Shown here in pieces: positions 1 through 9,866 of a DNA stretch of 32,623 nt (positions are counted from its first letter, which is position 1; every line of letters begins with the position of its first letter). The DNA lies in assembly GCF_000313135.1 (NCBI RefSeq), contig NW_004457570.1:1-32623 (forward strand), read 5' to 3'. The notes beneath the pieces are model-generated. The model was not told the origin of the DNA. It did not search any database and saw only the letters and a list, made by a program, of their open reading frames with translations. A program made the translations under genes and the position numbers. The DNA comes from Acanthamoeba castellanii str. Neff. Lineage: Eukaryota; Discosea; Longamoebia; Acanthamoebidae.

Positions 1-745
1 TTCGCCGTAGACCGAGTGAAGACGGAAGCGGTGCTGTCCAACGACGACGACCTCTTCTACACCCCCGAAAGCGCCGAGTACCTCTTTCGGGTGCACACCA
101 CAACTGACACTCACCACGCCCGCACGCCTGCACGCACGCACGCACTGTTGACAGTTCGTGATCATTGGCGTGGTGCGCATTTGTCAGATCTGGCAGAGGC
201 ACCGCCGGTCGATCGTTGGCGACTCCCCTCGTTTCAGCGGTGATGGCACCTACGAGTTCGATGGTCACCCGTGTCTCAACGTCGTGCTCACCAACTCGGC
301 GTTCGTGCCCACTGCCCTGATGCGCCAGTACTCGGAGCCCACGGCAGGTCCAGTCGCCCAGCTCAGGGCGCACGTAGATGAGCACACCAACTGCGAGGAC
401 ATTGGCATCAACTTTGTCGCGGCCGCCTCCACAGAGCCTGAGATGGTGATGGATCCGCCGGTGTCTGTCAGCATGCCAGGCGGATGGGCCAACGAGCGGC
501 TGATGGCCACTCTCATCAATCACCAGTACGTCCACTACTACTTGGCTCTTTCCTTACCTCATGGCCACACTTACACACCCACCCACCCACACATGCAACT
601 CCAGGCTGGCCTCAGTTCACAGCCGGCCCACTACACCAAAAGGGCTAACTGTGGGAAGGCGTTTATGGGCTTCTTTGGCAGGCTAGGGCTGCCCAACATC
701 AGACACACCTACACCCTCCAGCAGCATCTTGACCACAAGCTGTAA
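1..745 (+). CDS. Exostosin-like glycosyltransferase (GT64), 5' partial
   Basis: C-terminal part of a GT64 (EXT/EXTL-type) glycosyltransferase; the family transfers N-acetylhexosamine from UDP-sugars in the ER/Golgi. Three exons fit: 1-90, 188-525 and 605-745 (TAA), with GT-AG introns at 91-187 (phase 0) and 526-604. Splicing restores one continuous frame. Visible motifs are an SNDDDL stretch (the metal/nucleotide-binding DxD site), then RIWQRH and IVGDSPR straight across the first splice, and later a TNCEDIGINF segment matching the conserved NCEDIxMNF of GT64. The last exon carries AGLSSQPAHYTKRANC, the usual C-terminal end of the domain. The gene enters from the left edge, so any signal anchor is outside the window. 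High CpG and introns mark it as host. Its 3' end faces a convergent virus-like gene about 107 bases away. Confidence 0.85.
91..187 (+). other. Spliceosomal intron 1 of the GT64 gene
   Basis: Starts GTGCAC and ends TTTGTCAG. Removing it joins ...EYLFR to IWQRH... in phase 0, which restores the GT64 motif. A second intron (526-604, GTACGT...CTCCAG) restores INHQ-AGLSS. Confidence 0.8.
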
Positions 746-852
746 TTTTTTCCATCACCATTTTTATACTTTTGGGAGTGTGGAGCTCAAGCACCCACTT
801 GGGATAGGTTGTGCTCATGAGGCTCAGCTACACAAACTTGTCCAACAAGCAG

Positions 853-1166
853 CTATCCCACATCCCATCCAGGCAGCGATTCGGCCGACGAGGGCACCAA
901 CGGCGACAAATACTTGACCCAACAATTGGGCCCCGATCCGTTGCTCTGCCGATCATACAGCCACCCGTTGCATTCGCTGGTGATATCGCACACGGACTGG
1001 CACTGCTGATCGCTGGTGACGTGTACGCCGCCTTGCACGAGATCGCACGGATCCGCTGATCCTTCAGTATGGTGTACGTCGAGTTCTTCTTTTTGAAGTA
1101 GAGGTAGATGCCAATGAACACGGCGGCGATGACGACGATCATGCCCAGGCCGATCAGCGTGGCCAT
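853..1166 (-). pseudogene. Virus-like membrane protein with PAN/apple-like Cys domain, frameshifted
   Basis: ATG at 1166 opens a hydrophobic N-terminal anchor (residues about 4-25, GMIVVIAAVFIGIYLYF) followed by KKK, so a small membrane protein with the anchor at its N-terminus. After about 40 residues the frame breaks near 1040-1065. The other frame continues to a TAG at 853 as a Cys-rich stretch (CQSVCDITSECNGW, then NCWVKYL) with the spacing of a PAN/apple domain. No homologue is recognised by name. Short membrane proteins of this layout are common in virions of amoeba giant viruses, and another one lies at 4335-4486. The frameshift could be real decay or a base-call error. It is divergent from the ankyrin gene. 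Confidence 0.5.
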
Positions 1167-1274
1167 CCTGTGGCCATCGGTTGTCGACTTGCTTTTACGA
1201 GAAGCACCGATTCAAACAATGGCGTCTCAATAAAACGCAGCTCCGGCCTTGGCTCTATTTTTCGTCCACACAAC
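1167..1274. promoter_or_regulatory. Divergent intergenic region, probable bidirectional promoter
   Basis: 108 bases between two outward-facing starts (ATG 1166 minus, ATG 1275 plus). It holds short A/T-rich patches such as CAATAAAAC and CTATTTTTCG. No named motif is identified. The assignment rests on gene layout. Confidence 0.35.
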
Positions 1275-2171
1275 ATGAACGCCGACGAGTACCTCGATTA
1301 CATCAGCAATAGATCTGTATGCATGATCCTGACTCATCACAACAGCGGCAACTACGCACTCAACGAGGACGAGAGGGGGGCCGTCGCAGCGGCATCCGAA
1401 GGCCGATTGGAGGATCTGCATCGATACGACAAGGGTGTGGTGCGGTGCGGCGGCGACATGCCACTCAGGATGGCGGCCAAGGGTGGTCATCTGGCGTACG
1501 TGCGTTATCTGCTCGAGGAGTGCGGTGCCGACATCCACGCCGAATCCGACCGACACGATTCGATTACGCTGGCTCTGACCAAGGACGCGATCATCTCAAG
1601 CGCGGCCCACCGAAACGACATCGAGATGCTCGATTACCTGCTTTCACGCCACCCCGAGCGCCTCTGCACCGACCACGCCGCAAGGAACATTACGTCGGAC
1701 ATAATGAATGCGATTTCGGATGGACACGTCGAAGTCGTCGGGCGCCTGCTGGCGCACGGGGAAAAGGCGCCGAAAAAGGCCGTACGCTACCTCCGTTGGT
1801 ACACGCCCGAGGAATCCGTGATCCCCATCCTCGAGCTGTTCCTCTTTGGCGAGTGCGCTCAGTCCTTATCGTCCGAGGAATGGTCGGATCTCCTCAGCAC
1901 GGCCGCACTCAACCACAAACTCGAACGCGCCAAGTGGATCGCCGCGCGTTGTCCTCGAGACCGGCAACTCGACTACGATGAGGCACTCTACTCGGCCACA
2001 TACAGTAATCATGAATACGGCGATTATCCGATGATCGTTTGGTTGCTCGATCAAGGAGCACGGTTCGATCAGATCAAAATCAAGGACGGGCTACAGGTGC
2101 TCCCAAACATGAACGGTGAGGTCCATGTCGCCCATGCGGCGCCAGTGCGTCGGTATCTATCGCGCAAATGA
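1275..2171 (+). CDS. Ankyrin-repeat protein, giant-virus type
   Basis: Intact 298-residue ORF. I chose the ATG at 1275 because the open frame upstream has no earlier ATG. Ankyrin-like helices appear as LRMAAKGGHLAYVRYLLEECGADIHA, in its central part the DMPLRMAAKGGHLAYVRYLL segment, then SAAHRNDIEMLDYLLSRHPE, NAISDGHVEVVGRLLAHGEK and ALNHKLERAKWIAARCP, ending near MIVWLLDQGARFD. The pattern of irregular 30-33 residue units with an N-terminal acidic region resembles the large ankyrin families of amoeba giant viruses, which are thought to bind host proteins; no specific partner can be named. It is intronless and CpG-rich and ends in TGA. It is undamaged, unlike its neighbours. Confidence 0.7.
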   Translation: MNADEYLDYISNRSVCMILTHHNSGNYALNEDERGAVAAASEGRLEDLHRYDKGVVRCGGDMPLRMAAKGGHLAYVRYLLEECGADIHAESDRHDSITLALTKDAIISSAAHRNDIEMLDYLLSRHPERLCTDHAARNITSDIMNAISDGHVEVVGRLLAHGEKAPKKAVRYLRWYTPEESVIPILELFLFGECAQSLSSEEWSDLLSTAALNHKLERAKWIAARCPRDRQLDYDEALYSATYSNHEYGDYPMIVWLLDQGARFDQIKIKDGLQVLPNMNGEVHVAHAAPVRRYLSRK

Positions 2172-2436
2172 TGTCGAGGCCGGTACACGTGACGCTGAAT
2201 GGTGGTGGCGGCGCAGAGGCGGTGTATAGAGGCACGGCCATCTTGTCAAAGCACTTGACGATCGTAGTCGTGGTCCATCATGATCGACTCGATCTTGCCC
2301 GCTCAAAGACTTTTGGACCACACCACAGCCCCAGAGGACCCCGGATCGTAGACAGTCGGTCCGAGGACGGCAATGTGTCCTGCCACTGACCAATGCGGTA
2401 GCGCCGTCAATCTGCACAAATTCCCGTAGCGCGAGA
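2100..2436 (-). pseudogene. Fragment of an unidentified virus-like gene, truncated by the repeat
   Basis: On the minus strand the reading runs through IAVLGPTVYDPGSSGAVVW, then KIESIMMDHDYD, then in a second frame IVKCFDKMAVPLY and FSVTCTGLDIICAID. Together these look like one protein broken by frameshifts near 2310 and 2255. The upstream (5') side stops exactly where repeat copy A starts at 2437. The 3' side runs into the ankyrin gene tail. I do not recognise the family. The assignment to the minus strand is moderate; the plus-strand frames here are shorter and low in complexity. Confidence 0.3.
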
Positions 2437-3080
2437 AAAGAGAGCCAACTTTTCTCCACCAACTGTAGTTGTTCGGCGAAGCCAGAACAACGCAGTTTGT
2501 TGCGACCCAAATAAAGTGGCTCCCCTCTTCGTGTGACGGTTGGCATGGAGATGACTCGGCTAGGGTCGGGGACACGCAGTTAGCGTGCTTTCCCTTTTTT
2601 TGCTCCCTTGCTGCGCTTTTTGGCAAATTGCCGTTTCGCGCAGCTAGTGTGAGCCGGTGGGCGCCGGTTAGGCGCTCACCAGCCTCGTCTTGCAAGCACA
2701 GGGGAGGGAGACTTATTCTTTTTCTAGTCTCCCAGAGTGCGCTCGCACATCCCTCCCTCTCTGTTCCCGCCCAGTCTTTTCAGGCTGTGCTGTTGCCCTG
2801 CCTCACCATCTTTTCTCCTCTCTGCCCATGTCTCTTTTTTCTCCGATGCTTTCAGAGTCAGAGCGAGCAGAGGAGGCGAGAGCAGTAGCCGATGGAGGAT
2901 GGTTTGTTGTTATGGTGTCATTGTTTCGTTTTGTTTGCTTTGTGCCTTTTGTTTGGCCATACACTCCTGCTAGCCTACATGTGTGAGGGGAGCCACTTTT
3001 ATTTGGGGAGCACCACAATTCTGTTTCGCCCAGACAGGAGCAAATTTTGGAGTGAAAGAGAGCCAACTTTTCTCCACCAA
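2437..3080. repeat. Dispersed repeat element, copy A (CpG-rich)
   Basis: About 640 bases that match, in pieces and in the same order, the stretch 18705-19262 (copy B). The shared blocks are ACTGTAGTTGTTC, the CAACGCAGTTTGTTGCGACC block, TTTCTAGTCTCCCAGAG, CTCTGCCCATGTCTC and GGAGCACCACAAT. Copy A is bounded by a 26-base direct repeat at 2437-2462 and 3055-3080. It also holds a long imperfect inverted pair: 2506-2527 (CCCAAATAAAGTGGCTCCCC) and 2985-3007. There is no transposase and no long ORF with protein character. It looks like a non-autonomous (MITE- or SINE-like) element. Both full copies lie just upstream of a host gene start. Confidence 0.7.
2649..2679. repeat. Hairpin inside repeat copy A
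   Basis: GTGAGC (2649-2654) pairs with GCTCAC (2674-2679). In copy B the same place has GGAGG (18897-18901) and CCTCC (18926-18930). The stem is kept although its bases differ. Confidence 0.45.
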
Positions 3081-3186
3081 ATTCATTTTCTTCTTGGGCC
3101 TCCGAGCCCCGAGAGGCCTGATAGCTCCCAGCAGAAAAAGAAAAGTTGCTCTGTTTGGCATCATCATCAAACCAAGAGGTCCAAGG

Positions 3187-4486
<1,300 letters not shown>

Positions 4487-4663
4487 GCAGGCATATTGAT
4501 TTGCAATTACTGGCTCATGCAGATGTTGGACACGGATGCTGGGGTCGACGATCCGGGGAACTTGGACGCGACCGTGACCGGCGTGGGCTACGATGATCCG
4601 GCCGTTGGAGAGAGCGTGAAGACCAGATTGAACGCCTTGGAAGGTGATGTGGATGCGGATGCC

Positions 4664-5010
4664 TCAGAATCTGTACTGATAATTGCACTGAGTGCATTGC
4701 ACAAATGTGGTGAGGGGTTCGTTGGCGCTGTGCGTCTGGAGCTGGTAGTACATAGTGAACCAGCTGTGGCAGTTGTGCTTGTTGCATTGGAACATGCCAT
4801 GCTTGGCCACCTCCTTGGGCTTGAGTGTTTGTGTGTGCAGCAAGGGGAACATGTCTGTGTGTGTCATGGTGGCCAACTGCTCTGGTGACATGCTGATGAG
4901 AATGGACTTGTGCAGCTGGGGTTGTGGCCCTTGGCATTGATGAGGTTGGTGTGCATGCTGCACACCTGCGCCAGATAGCGCTGCAGACATAGTTGGTGGT
5001 GCTCAACATC
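4664..5010 (-). pseudogene. TFIIS-like transcription elongation factor, C-terminal part, decayed
   Basis: The C-terminus is a TFIIS zinc ribbon: CNKHNC near the start, YYQLQTHSANEPLTTF, then CTQC and a terminal YRF before TGA. TFIIS inserts this ribbon into RNA polymerase II to trigger transcript cleavage, and many NCLDVs encode one. The catalytic signature is normally RSADE; here it reads HSANE, with Arg to His and the catalytic Asp to Asn. Both fit CpG->CpA on the coding strand (4730-4732 and 4721-4723). Upstream, ISMSPEQLATMTHTDMFP matches the end of the TFIIS central domain. Further upstream RYLAQVCSMHTNLIN appears in another frame, so there is a slip near 4950. The first Cys pair is C-x4-C, wider than usual. 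Probably inactive. Confidence 0.7.
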
Positions 5011-5984
5011 AAACCAGGACAGCAAGGACCACTGGTCTGTGCCCAAGGACACCAACTGGTATCTCATCAACGTGCCCAAGGTCGCGGCCTTTGCAGATAC
5101 AAGGAAGAGTCCATAATAAGTTCCTCTGCAGGTGCTATGAGGAGATTCGTACCTGACATGAAGCACAGTGTTCTTGAAATTGTTGGCAGGTGGTGCCTCC
5201 ATATTGGTCGTGGTCATGTGATCCAGGAGACCTGAATGCACCAGGAGCATGCACAAAAATGTGGCCTTGGTCATGTTGACAGGGTTGATGAGCACTGGAC
5301 TGCCCAGGATGGAACTGAGGCTGCACAGGGCAGTGTCCTGATGTGTGCCTGCTTGGTCCAGATGACAGCCACAAGGGGTCAATCAAAGAAGGCACAGCTG
5401 CTCAGTTTGCCATCCTCCATGAGCAGCGCCAGCATGAATGCCAGGGCAGGTTTGGTGCAGGTAGCAAATGGCGAAGGCATGGGCCTTGGCCTTGTCCATG
5501 GCGGCACACAGCTCCTTGAGAGCCACAAGATCACCAGGACCAGCCTTGGCACCAGTGAAGAGCAAGGGGACCATGGACTGCATTGGGTTGTTGGGTGAGG
5601 ATGCAAAGTGTTGGCCATCAATGACCATGAAATGATGGGTGGTGAGGAAGGGCTCAGGTTCCAATGTCCAATCCAGTCCATGAACCATGCAATTGCAATG
5701 TGAGCAGGATGTCATCACTGCCTTGTGGCCACCCCACGCGCCCATAGAGAAGGGCATTCATTGGTGGGCACAATGACAATGGGCAGGGGCACATAGCCAA
5801 TCTTCACAACAGTGCACAAGGCGCCAATTGGGTGTCCAAGGAAGGCATCAGGAAAGCCCAATCCACTGGCCCAAAGAGCATGGATGTAGCACAAGCACTT
5901 GGCGTTGTCAGCAGCACAACTGCTTGGGCACCACCTCTGAGCTTCCACATGGCCACACAGGGCAGATAGATCACCTGCCTGCAC
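5011..5984 (-). pseudogene. Unidentified decayed minus-strand coding region
   Basis: CpG-poor DNA with protein-like stretches that jump between minus frames: KIGYVPLPIVIVPTNE (about 5800), WTLEPEPFLTTHHFMVIDG (about 5640), LVALKELCAAMDKAKAHAFA (about 5510) with CYLHQT after it, and SAKAATLGTLMRYQLVSLG (about 5080). The even spacing suggests one or two genes of at least 300 codons broken by frameshifts. No family is recognised. The stretch leads directly into the TFIIS-like piece, so the two may once have been adjacent genes of one viral segment. Confidence 0.35.
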
Positions 5985-5993
5985 AACTCATCC

Positions 5994-6395
5994 TCAATCA
6001 CCAGGGCTGCTGTATGACAGCACCAGAGAGCCAATGGCAATCAACAAGGTATTGTACAGCAGCCAGGCACACACCCATGTTTGCCTCCTACAGTGACAGA
6101 TCATTGGCAACAGTGATGGCAGCAGCCACATCCTTGCCAGCATGGATGGGTCAGATGGTGTGCTGCACAAACTGCTTGAGCACAGCTGAAAGCAATGGCA
6201 GCACATGCAAGAAGTCAGTGGCATCAAGCAGCTCAACCCCAGAGATGGGCACCCATATTTGGCACAAGCCTCAGGCATTTTGGGGTTGATGGATACAATG
6301 GGTGTGCTATTGTCATACACCCAGAATCTCAGGCTGCCACCCTCAAACAGGTGCAGTGGCTGATAGCCACTGATGACAATGATGGTGGACTGCAT
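5994..6395 (-). pseudogene. BTB/SKP1-like relic with in-frame stops
   Basis: From an ATG at 6395 the frame gives HLFEGGSLRFWVYD and PKMPEACAKYGCPSL. After a slip near 6250 it continues as VELLDATDFLHVLPLLSAVL, which has the shape of the helix block of BTB/SKP1 folds (E-L-L-x-A-A-D-F-L). The frame then has a TGA at 6151-6153 and a TAG at 6088-6090, with sensible protein (VAAAITVAND, MGVCLAAVQYLVD) on both sides. BTB and F-box proteins recruit targets to cullin ubiquitin ligases and are expanded in amoeba giant viruses. The assignment rests on one helix block. CpG is absent from most of this stretch. Confidence 0.4.
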
Positions 6396-6479
6396 GGTAT
6401 GTAATATGAGTGACAGGGCAGTGAAACAATGACACCAGATACATCTGAGAGGCACACACAGCATCATTCACCTTTTATT

Positions 6480-7470
6480 GTCTCTTAATTTTTCAGATAT
6501 CCCTGGGCACACCATAGCTGGCACCAAGGGCATAGCAATCCAAGGCGCACTTGTGCACAATGTGCCATGTGATGGCGTTACCAGATCAGGGAGCATGCAT
6601 GCCCAGTGAGAAGAACTTGGTGTACAGTGCATCCCCAAGCAGACTGAGGAGCACTGAGTAGGCTGGTGCCATGCACTCAAGCAACTTGGACAAACCACCT
6701 ATCAAGTCTGAGGCCATAGTAGTGTGAAACTGACAACAGCACCCGCTCTATCAGGCTGTACCAGTTGCCACTGCTGCTGTTGACATGGTGGGTGATCTTG
6801 TCCAGGTAGGCATTGTTGGCGATGATGAGATCACATCCCTGCAGGCACTTGTTGCCCTTGTTGGATGCATAGGCATCTGCTTTCCCAGGGCCTGGGAAAT
6901 GAGCGCTGTGGCCAGCTGCAAGAACTTGGACTCAGGGATTGTGGCGGTGATGCTGGCCAGGCGGTGGAAGGCATCTTGGTCAGAATCTGACATGGCATAA
7001 TCAGTGGATGTGCCCAGTCTGCAATGAGGGCCATGATTGAGTTGACAGTGGCGCAGGTGAGCTTGACCATCCATTGACGGTCTGCGCCCAGGCCAACTGG
7101 AATCCGTGGGTTCCATCCATGCCATTCTGGATGAGGAAACTGCCACCACATGGGAAGGTGGGCATCAGACCGGCCTCATGGCATCGCGCCAGTCGCAAAT
7201 CCAGGGCGGTGCTGTTGGTGCTGCCGTTGAATGTGCCGAATAGCATGAAGGTGCCCATGGGCATGGTGGTGATCTCCACGGGCACTTGCGTGTTGCCCTT
7301 TGATGTCGTGATGGCAAAGACGGGGGAGTGCAATCCGGGCTGGCGGTAGCTGGCCAGCGGTCCGTTCCACAGGTATCGCGGAGCATCATGGCCCACCTCG
7401 CACGATCCGCGCACAGCCGGTCGGACGGTTCCTTGCACTCTCTCGCTGGGCAACGACACTCGGCAAGCAT
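6480..7470 (-). pseudogene. Unidentified decayed gene crossing a CpG boundary
   Basis: ATG at 7470 opens MLAECRCPARECK and runs to about 7350. A second frame continues with ITTSKGNTQVPVEITTMPMG, FMLFGTFNGSTNSTALDLRL and GGSFLIQNGMDGTHGFQL. A third gives VKLTCATVNSIMALIADWAH, then CDLIIANNAYLDKI and WYSLIERVLLSVSHYYGLRL near 6760. It appears to be one gene of about 330 codons with several single-base slips. The family is not recognised. The 5' third is CpG-rich and the 3' part is nearly CpG-free, so the change in base composition falls inside the gene. Confidence 0.4.
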
Positions 7471-7960
7471 GCACGCGCGATTTTATTACCACGCTGATCC
7501 GAATGAGCGCGCGGTCAAGATCGTCGAGAGCTCATGGGAAGCCGTGGGCAGACGAGCTGGCAGTGCACGCTGTTTGCTCGCTGACGGGTGTCGCGTTAAC
7601 ATAGCCAACGAGAGCGACCACGGGGAGATGCGCGCGCCGGACGGCACGCGTATCTATGACGGCCATCTGTGTCCTAGGACGTTCCTCCCGCACGGCATGG
7701 GCACCACCTATGCCTCGGACGCGCGGCTCGGGAAGGATGGACATGGGCCGCATCAGCGGCAGTTGGAAAGACAGTGCCACGTTTTACGCGCCCTGTGTGG
7801 CATGCGCCTTCGCATGATGTCGGGATGGGTGCGCGAGTTGAACAACGGCGCGATCGAAGCCGACGTGCGCATCATGCTCGTGCAGAGCGACACCCTACAT
7901 ACCTGCTGGGACGAGCATGGCGTGCTTCCCACGATCAAGCGTTTTGCTCCAGATGATTAG
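7470..7960 (+). CDS. Possible MORN-repeat protein fragment
   Basis: Plus-strand open frame starting MHARFYYHADPNE at 7470. Around 7640-7740 it reads APDGTRIYDGHL and PHGMGTTYASDARLGKDGHG, close to the MORN repeat pattern (YxGxxxxxxxHGxGTxxYxxGxxY). The next unit (GRISGSWKDSATF) appears in another frame, so a slip near 7735 is likely. MORN repeats bind lipids or act as scaffolds and occur in both amoebae and their giant viruses. The TAG at 7958-7960 falls inside the antisense DEAH relic. Only one repeat is clear, so this is tentative. Confidence 0.35.
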
Positions 7961-8235
7961 CAGGAAATCACTGTTGATGGCGCGCTCATGCACCTCGTCC
8001 ACCACGATTAACGAGTTGTCGTCGAGCGTTTTGTCAGCCTGCAGACGTCGCAAGAGCAGACCTGTTGTGCAATTGTGCAACAGCCGGTCACGCCACTGAT
8101 GACGATGACTTGGTTATTTGCCACCGCCCTAGCATGTGGTCCTTCATTTTGTAGCAGGCGACCTGCAGCTGCCGGCTGAGGGCTGCTCGTCGCTCACAGT
8201 CCTGCTGCCACTCAGCGTCAGTGCAACTTAGAAGG
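7895..8235 (-). pseudogene. DEAH-box helicase relic (DHX36/DHX57-like), internally deleted
   Basis: Minus-strand reading shows RRAALSRQLQ and YKMKDHMLG, then in a shifted frame NNQVIVISGVTGCCTIAQQ, recognisable as a decayed motif I (family ISGETGCGKTTQ). It continues almost immediately with CTTGLLLRRLQ and SLIVVDEVHERAINSDFLLI, the motif II region (DEVH variant). In the family about 80-100 residues separate these parts; here they are missing. The GKT of the P-loop is lost, so it cannot bind ATP normally. A GTATGT follows ...PAG at about 7912 and could be a splice donor. This is a different helicase from the PRP22-like one at 3187. Confidence 0.65.
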
Positions 8236-8704
8236 GTGAGACATGGTGTGGTAAGTTGATAGAGTAGTTGCAGTTGTTGTTTGCATTGAGTTGGTTACTG
8301 ATGATACATTGAGGTGACTCTCACCATTTTATACTTGGCTGGTCCCTCAGCCTCAGGCCGAGACCAAGGCCTGGGCGAACGATTCACATGACCTCTCAGG
8401 CAGTTCGGCTTTAGGAGATTAAATAAAGATGCCAACGAGATTTCAGGTGTTACACGCCGCCTTAATCCTCTGCTTCATGATGGCAGAACCGCAAAATAAA
8501 AGAAAAAAAAAACGACGCACAAAGTGTCAGGCCTTTCTGTGAAGGTTTTCTCCTTCCTACTTTTTTACTGGCTGGGAGAATAAAAAAAATGCCAGCATCC
8601 CCATTGGCTCCACTTGTGTACAACCCCCACAAGCATAGGAAACTACTTACATTCACCACCACTTACCACCACCACCACCCAACCCACCACCCACAACCAC
8701 CATC
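8236..8704. other. Intergenic region
   Basis: No convincing coding sequence. CpG falls along the stretch. There are A-rich runs at 8496-8511 and 8582-8588 and a CACCACCAC-rich tract at 8657-8695, just before the F-box start. Confidence 0.4.
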
Positions 8705-9511
8705 ATGGCCAACCTCACCACACAATTGCCACCAGAGCTGCTGGGCATCATTGCCTCCTTCATCAACTCTGGTGACCTCTTGCAGCTGGAGGCAGCTTGC
8801 TGCACCTGGAAGGCCATGGTGTGGCCTCAAGACCTCTTGTGGAGGCGCCATGTGGTCACTCTCATGGGCACTCACCTCAGTGGAAGTGGCCATTCCTTCC
8901 CTGCCCTCTCAGAAGAAGCCACAGTCAAGGCCATGCACCACACCTTGGAGAGAGAGATGTCCATGGAGCTGAGCTGGTGCAGCTGTTTTGGTTCTGGCAC
9001 CTCACTGAGGGCTCACTGGGGCAACACTTCCTTCACCACTTGAGTATGGCAGCATAACTCCAAGCTGGCCTACACCACATGTCACACAAGAGAGGACCTG
9101 CAGGCCTGGCCCCTCAGCCAGCCTGCTCCAGTGGGTTGGGAGCAGAGCATGGCCATGTTGGCAACTGACAACACCCATGGGTACATTGTGTCTGGAGGAG
9201 AGGACTTGCTTGTCCACTTGTGGGATTTACAGGGCTGGTTTGTTAACCCCTTCCCATACACTGAGTTATCACTCAATCTCTCCTGGACTCTAGTGAATGC
9301 CAAAATAGCTGTGGTTTCCTCTTTCACCACAACAGTTTGTGTCTGCAGACACACACCTCAAGATGTCAAGTGCCATGACCCCACTCATGGGGGCATTGTG
9401 GTCACAAACTGGGCTGAGCCAGCTCCTCCTCCTGGCCAGCATCCTATTCATCACTTGGTAACTCCCACCCCCATCTCTCAAATCCTCATTGCCCAATTAT
9501 TCATCAATTGA
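8705..9511 (+). pseudogene. F-box/WD40 protein relic with one in-frame TGA
   Basis: ATG at 8705 gives an N-terminal F-box (LPPELLGIIASFINSGDLLQ, then WKAMVWPQDLLWRRHV). In the same frame, after a single TGA at 9041-9043, the protein continues to a WD40-like unit (SGGEDLLVHLWDLQGW, about 9190-9240) and ends at 9511. Nothing else breaks the roughly 268 codons. An Arg codon CGA at 9041 would restore a continuous frame, and this block is almost free of CpG, so CGA->TGA deamination is the simplest explanation. F-box/WD40 proteins are substrate receptors of SCF ubiquitin ligases; only one WD unit is clear here. Intronless. Viral or host origin is not settled. Confidence 0.65.
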
Positions 9512-9866
9512 CATCACTGCTGTGATGTCTCTTTTCCGCGTTGCTTGGGCCAAGTATGTGGCCAAAGTAAAGTTGTTAGGTTTATGAGACCCAGCCCTGC
9601 GCTGCATGCTGCCGTTTAGTTCCTCAATATAATATAATATAATATATATACGAATCAAGAGAACAAAGGCTTAATCTCAGAGGATCGTAGAAACAAGTCT
9701 ACTCTGCCCCTTACAATACCCCGTTCTTTATATAAGTCGTCTGCAAAGGATCCGGTCCCTGCCGCAAAGTCTGAAATTCCTCGCGAATAAACACGGAGGA
9801 CACAAAACTCCACCACCCGAGTCGGCCCAGCCAGTTCAGGTCAAGGTCAACTGGGTGTTAGGCGCT
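9512..9866. other. AT-rich intergenic region with a TATAA microsatellite
   Basis: Between two convergent genes. A run of AATAT/TATAA units occupies about 9626-9652. No ORF with protein character. Confidence 0.5.

Noticed and set aside
1170..1274. N-terminal extension of the ankyrin protein from 1170
   Set aside because: It starts at CTG, overlaps the divergent promoter and has no domain character. ATG 1275 is preferred.
2469..2986. Plus-strand ORFs of up to about 140 codons in 2469-2986
   Set aside because: They lie within repeat copy A, are low in complexity and are not conserved in copy B.
5383..5757. A Ku70/Ku80-like core (…HHFMV…, …KELCAAMDKAKAHAFAICYL…)
   Set aside because: The resemblance is limited to one helix/strand spacing. 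No DNA-binding ring or C-terminal motifs could be traced, so I left it unidentified.
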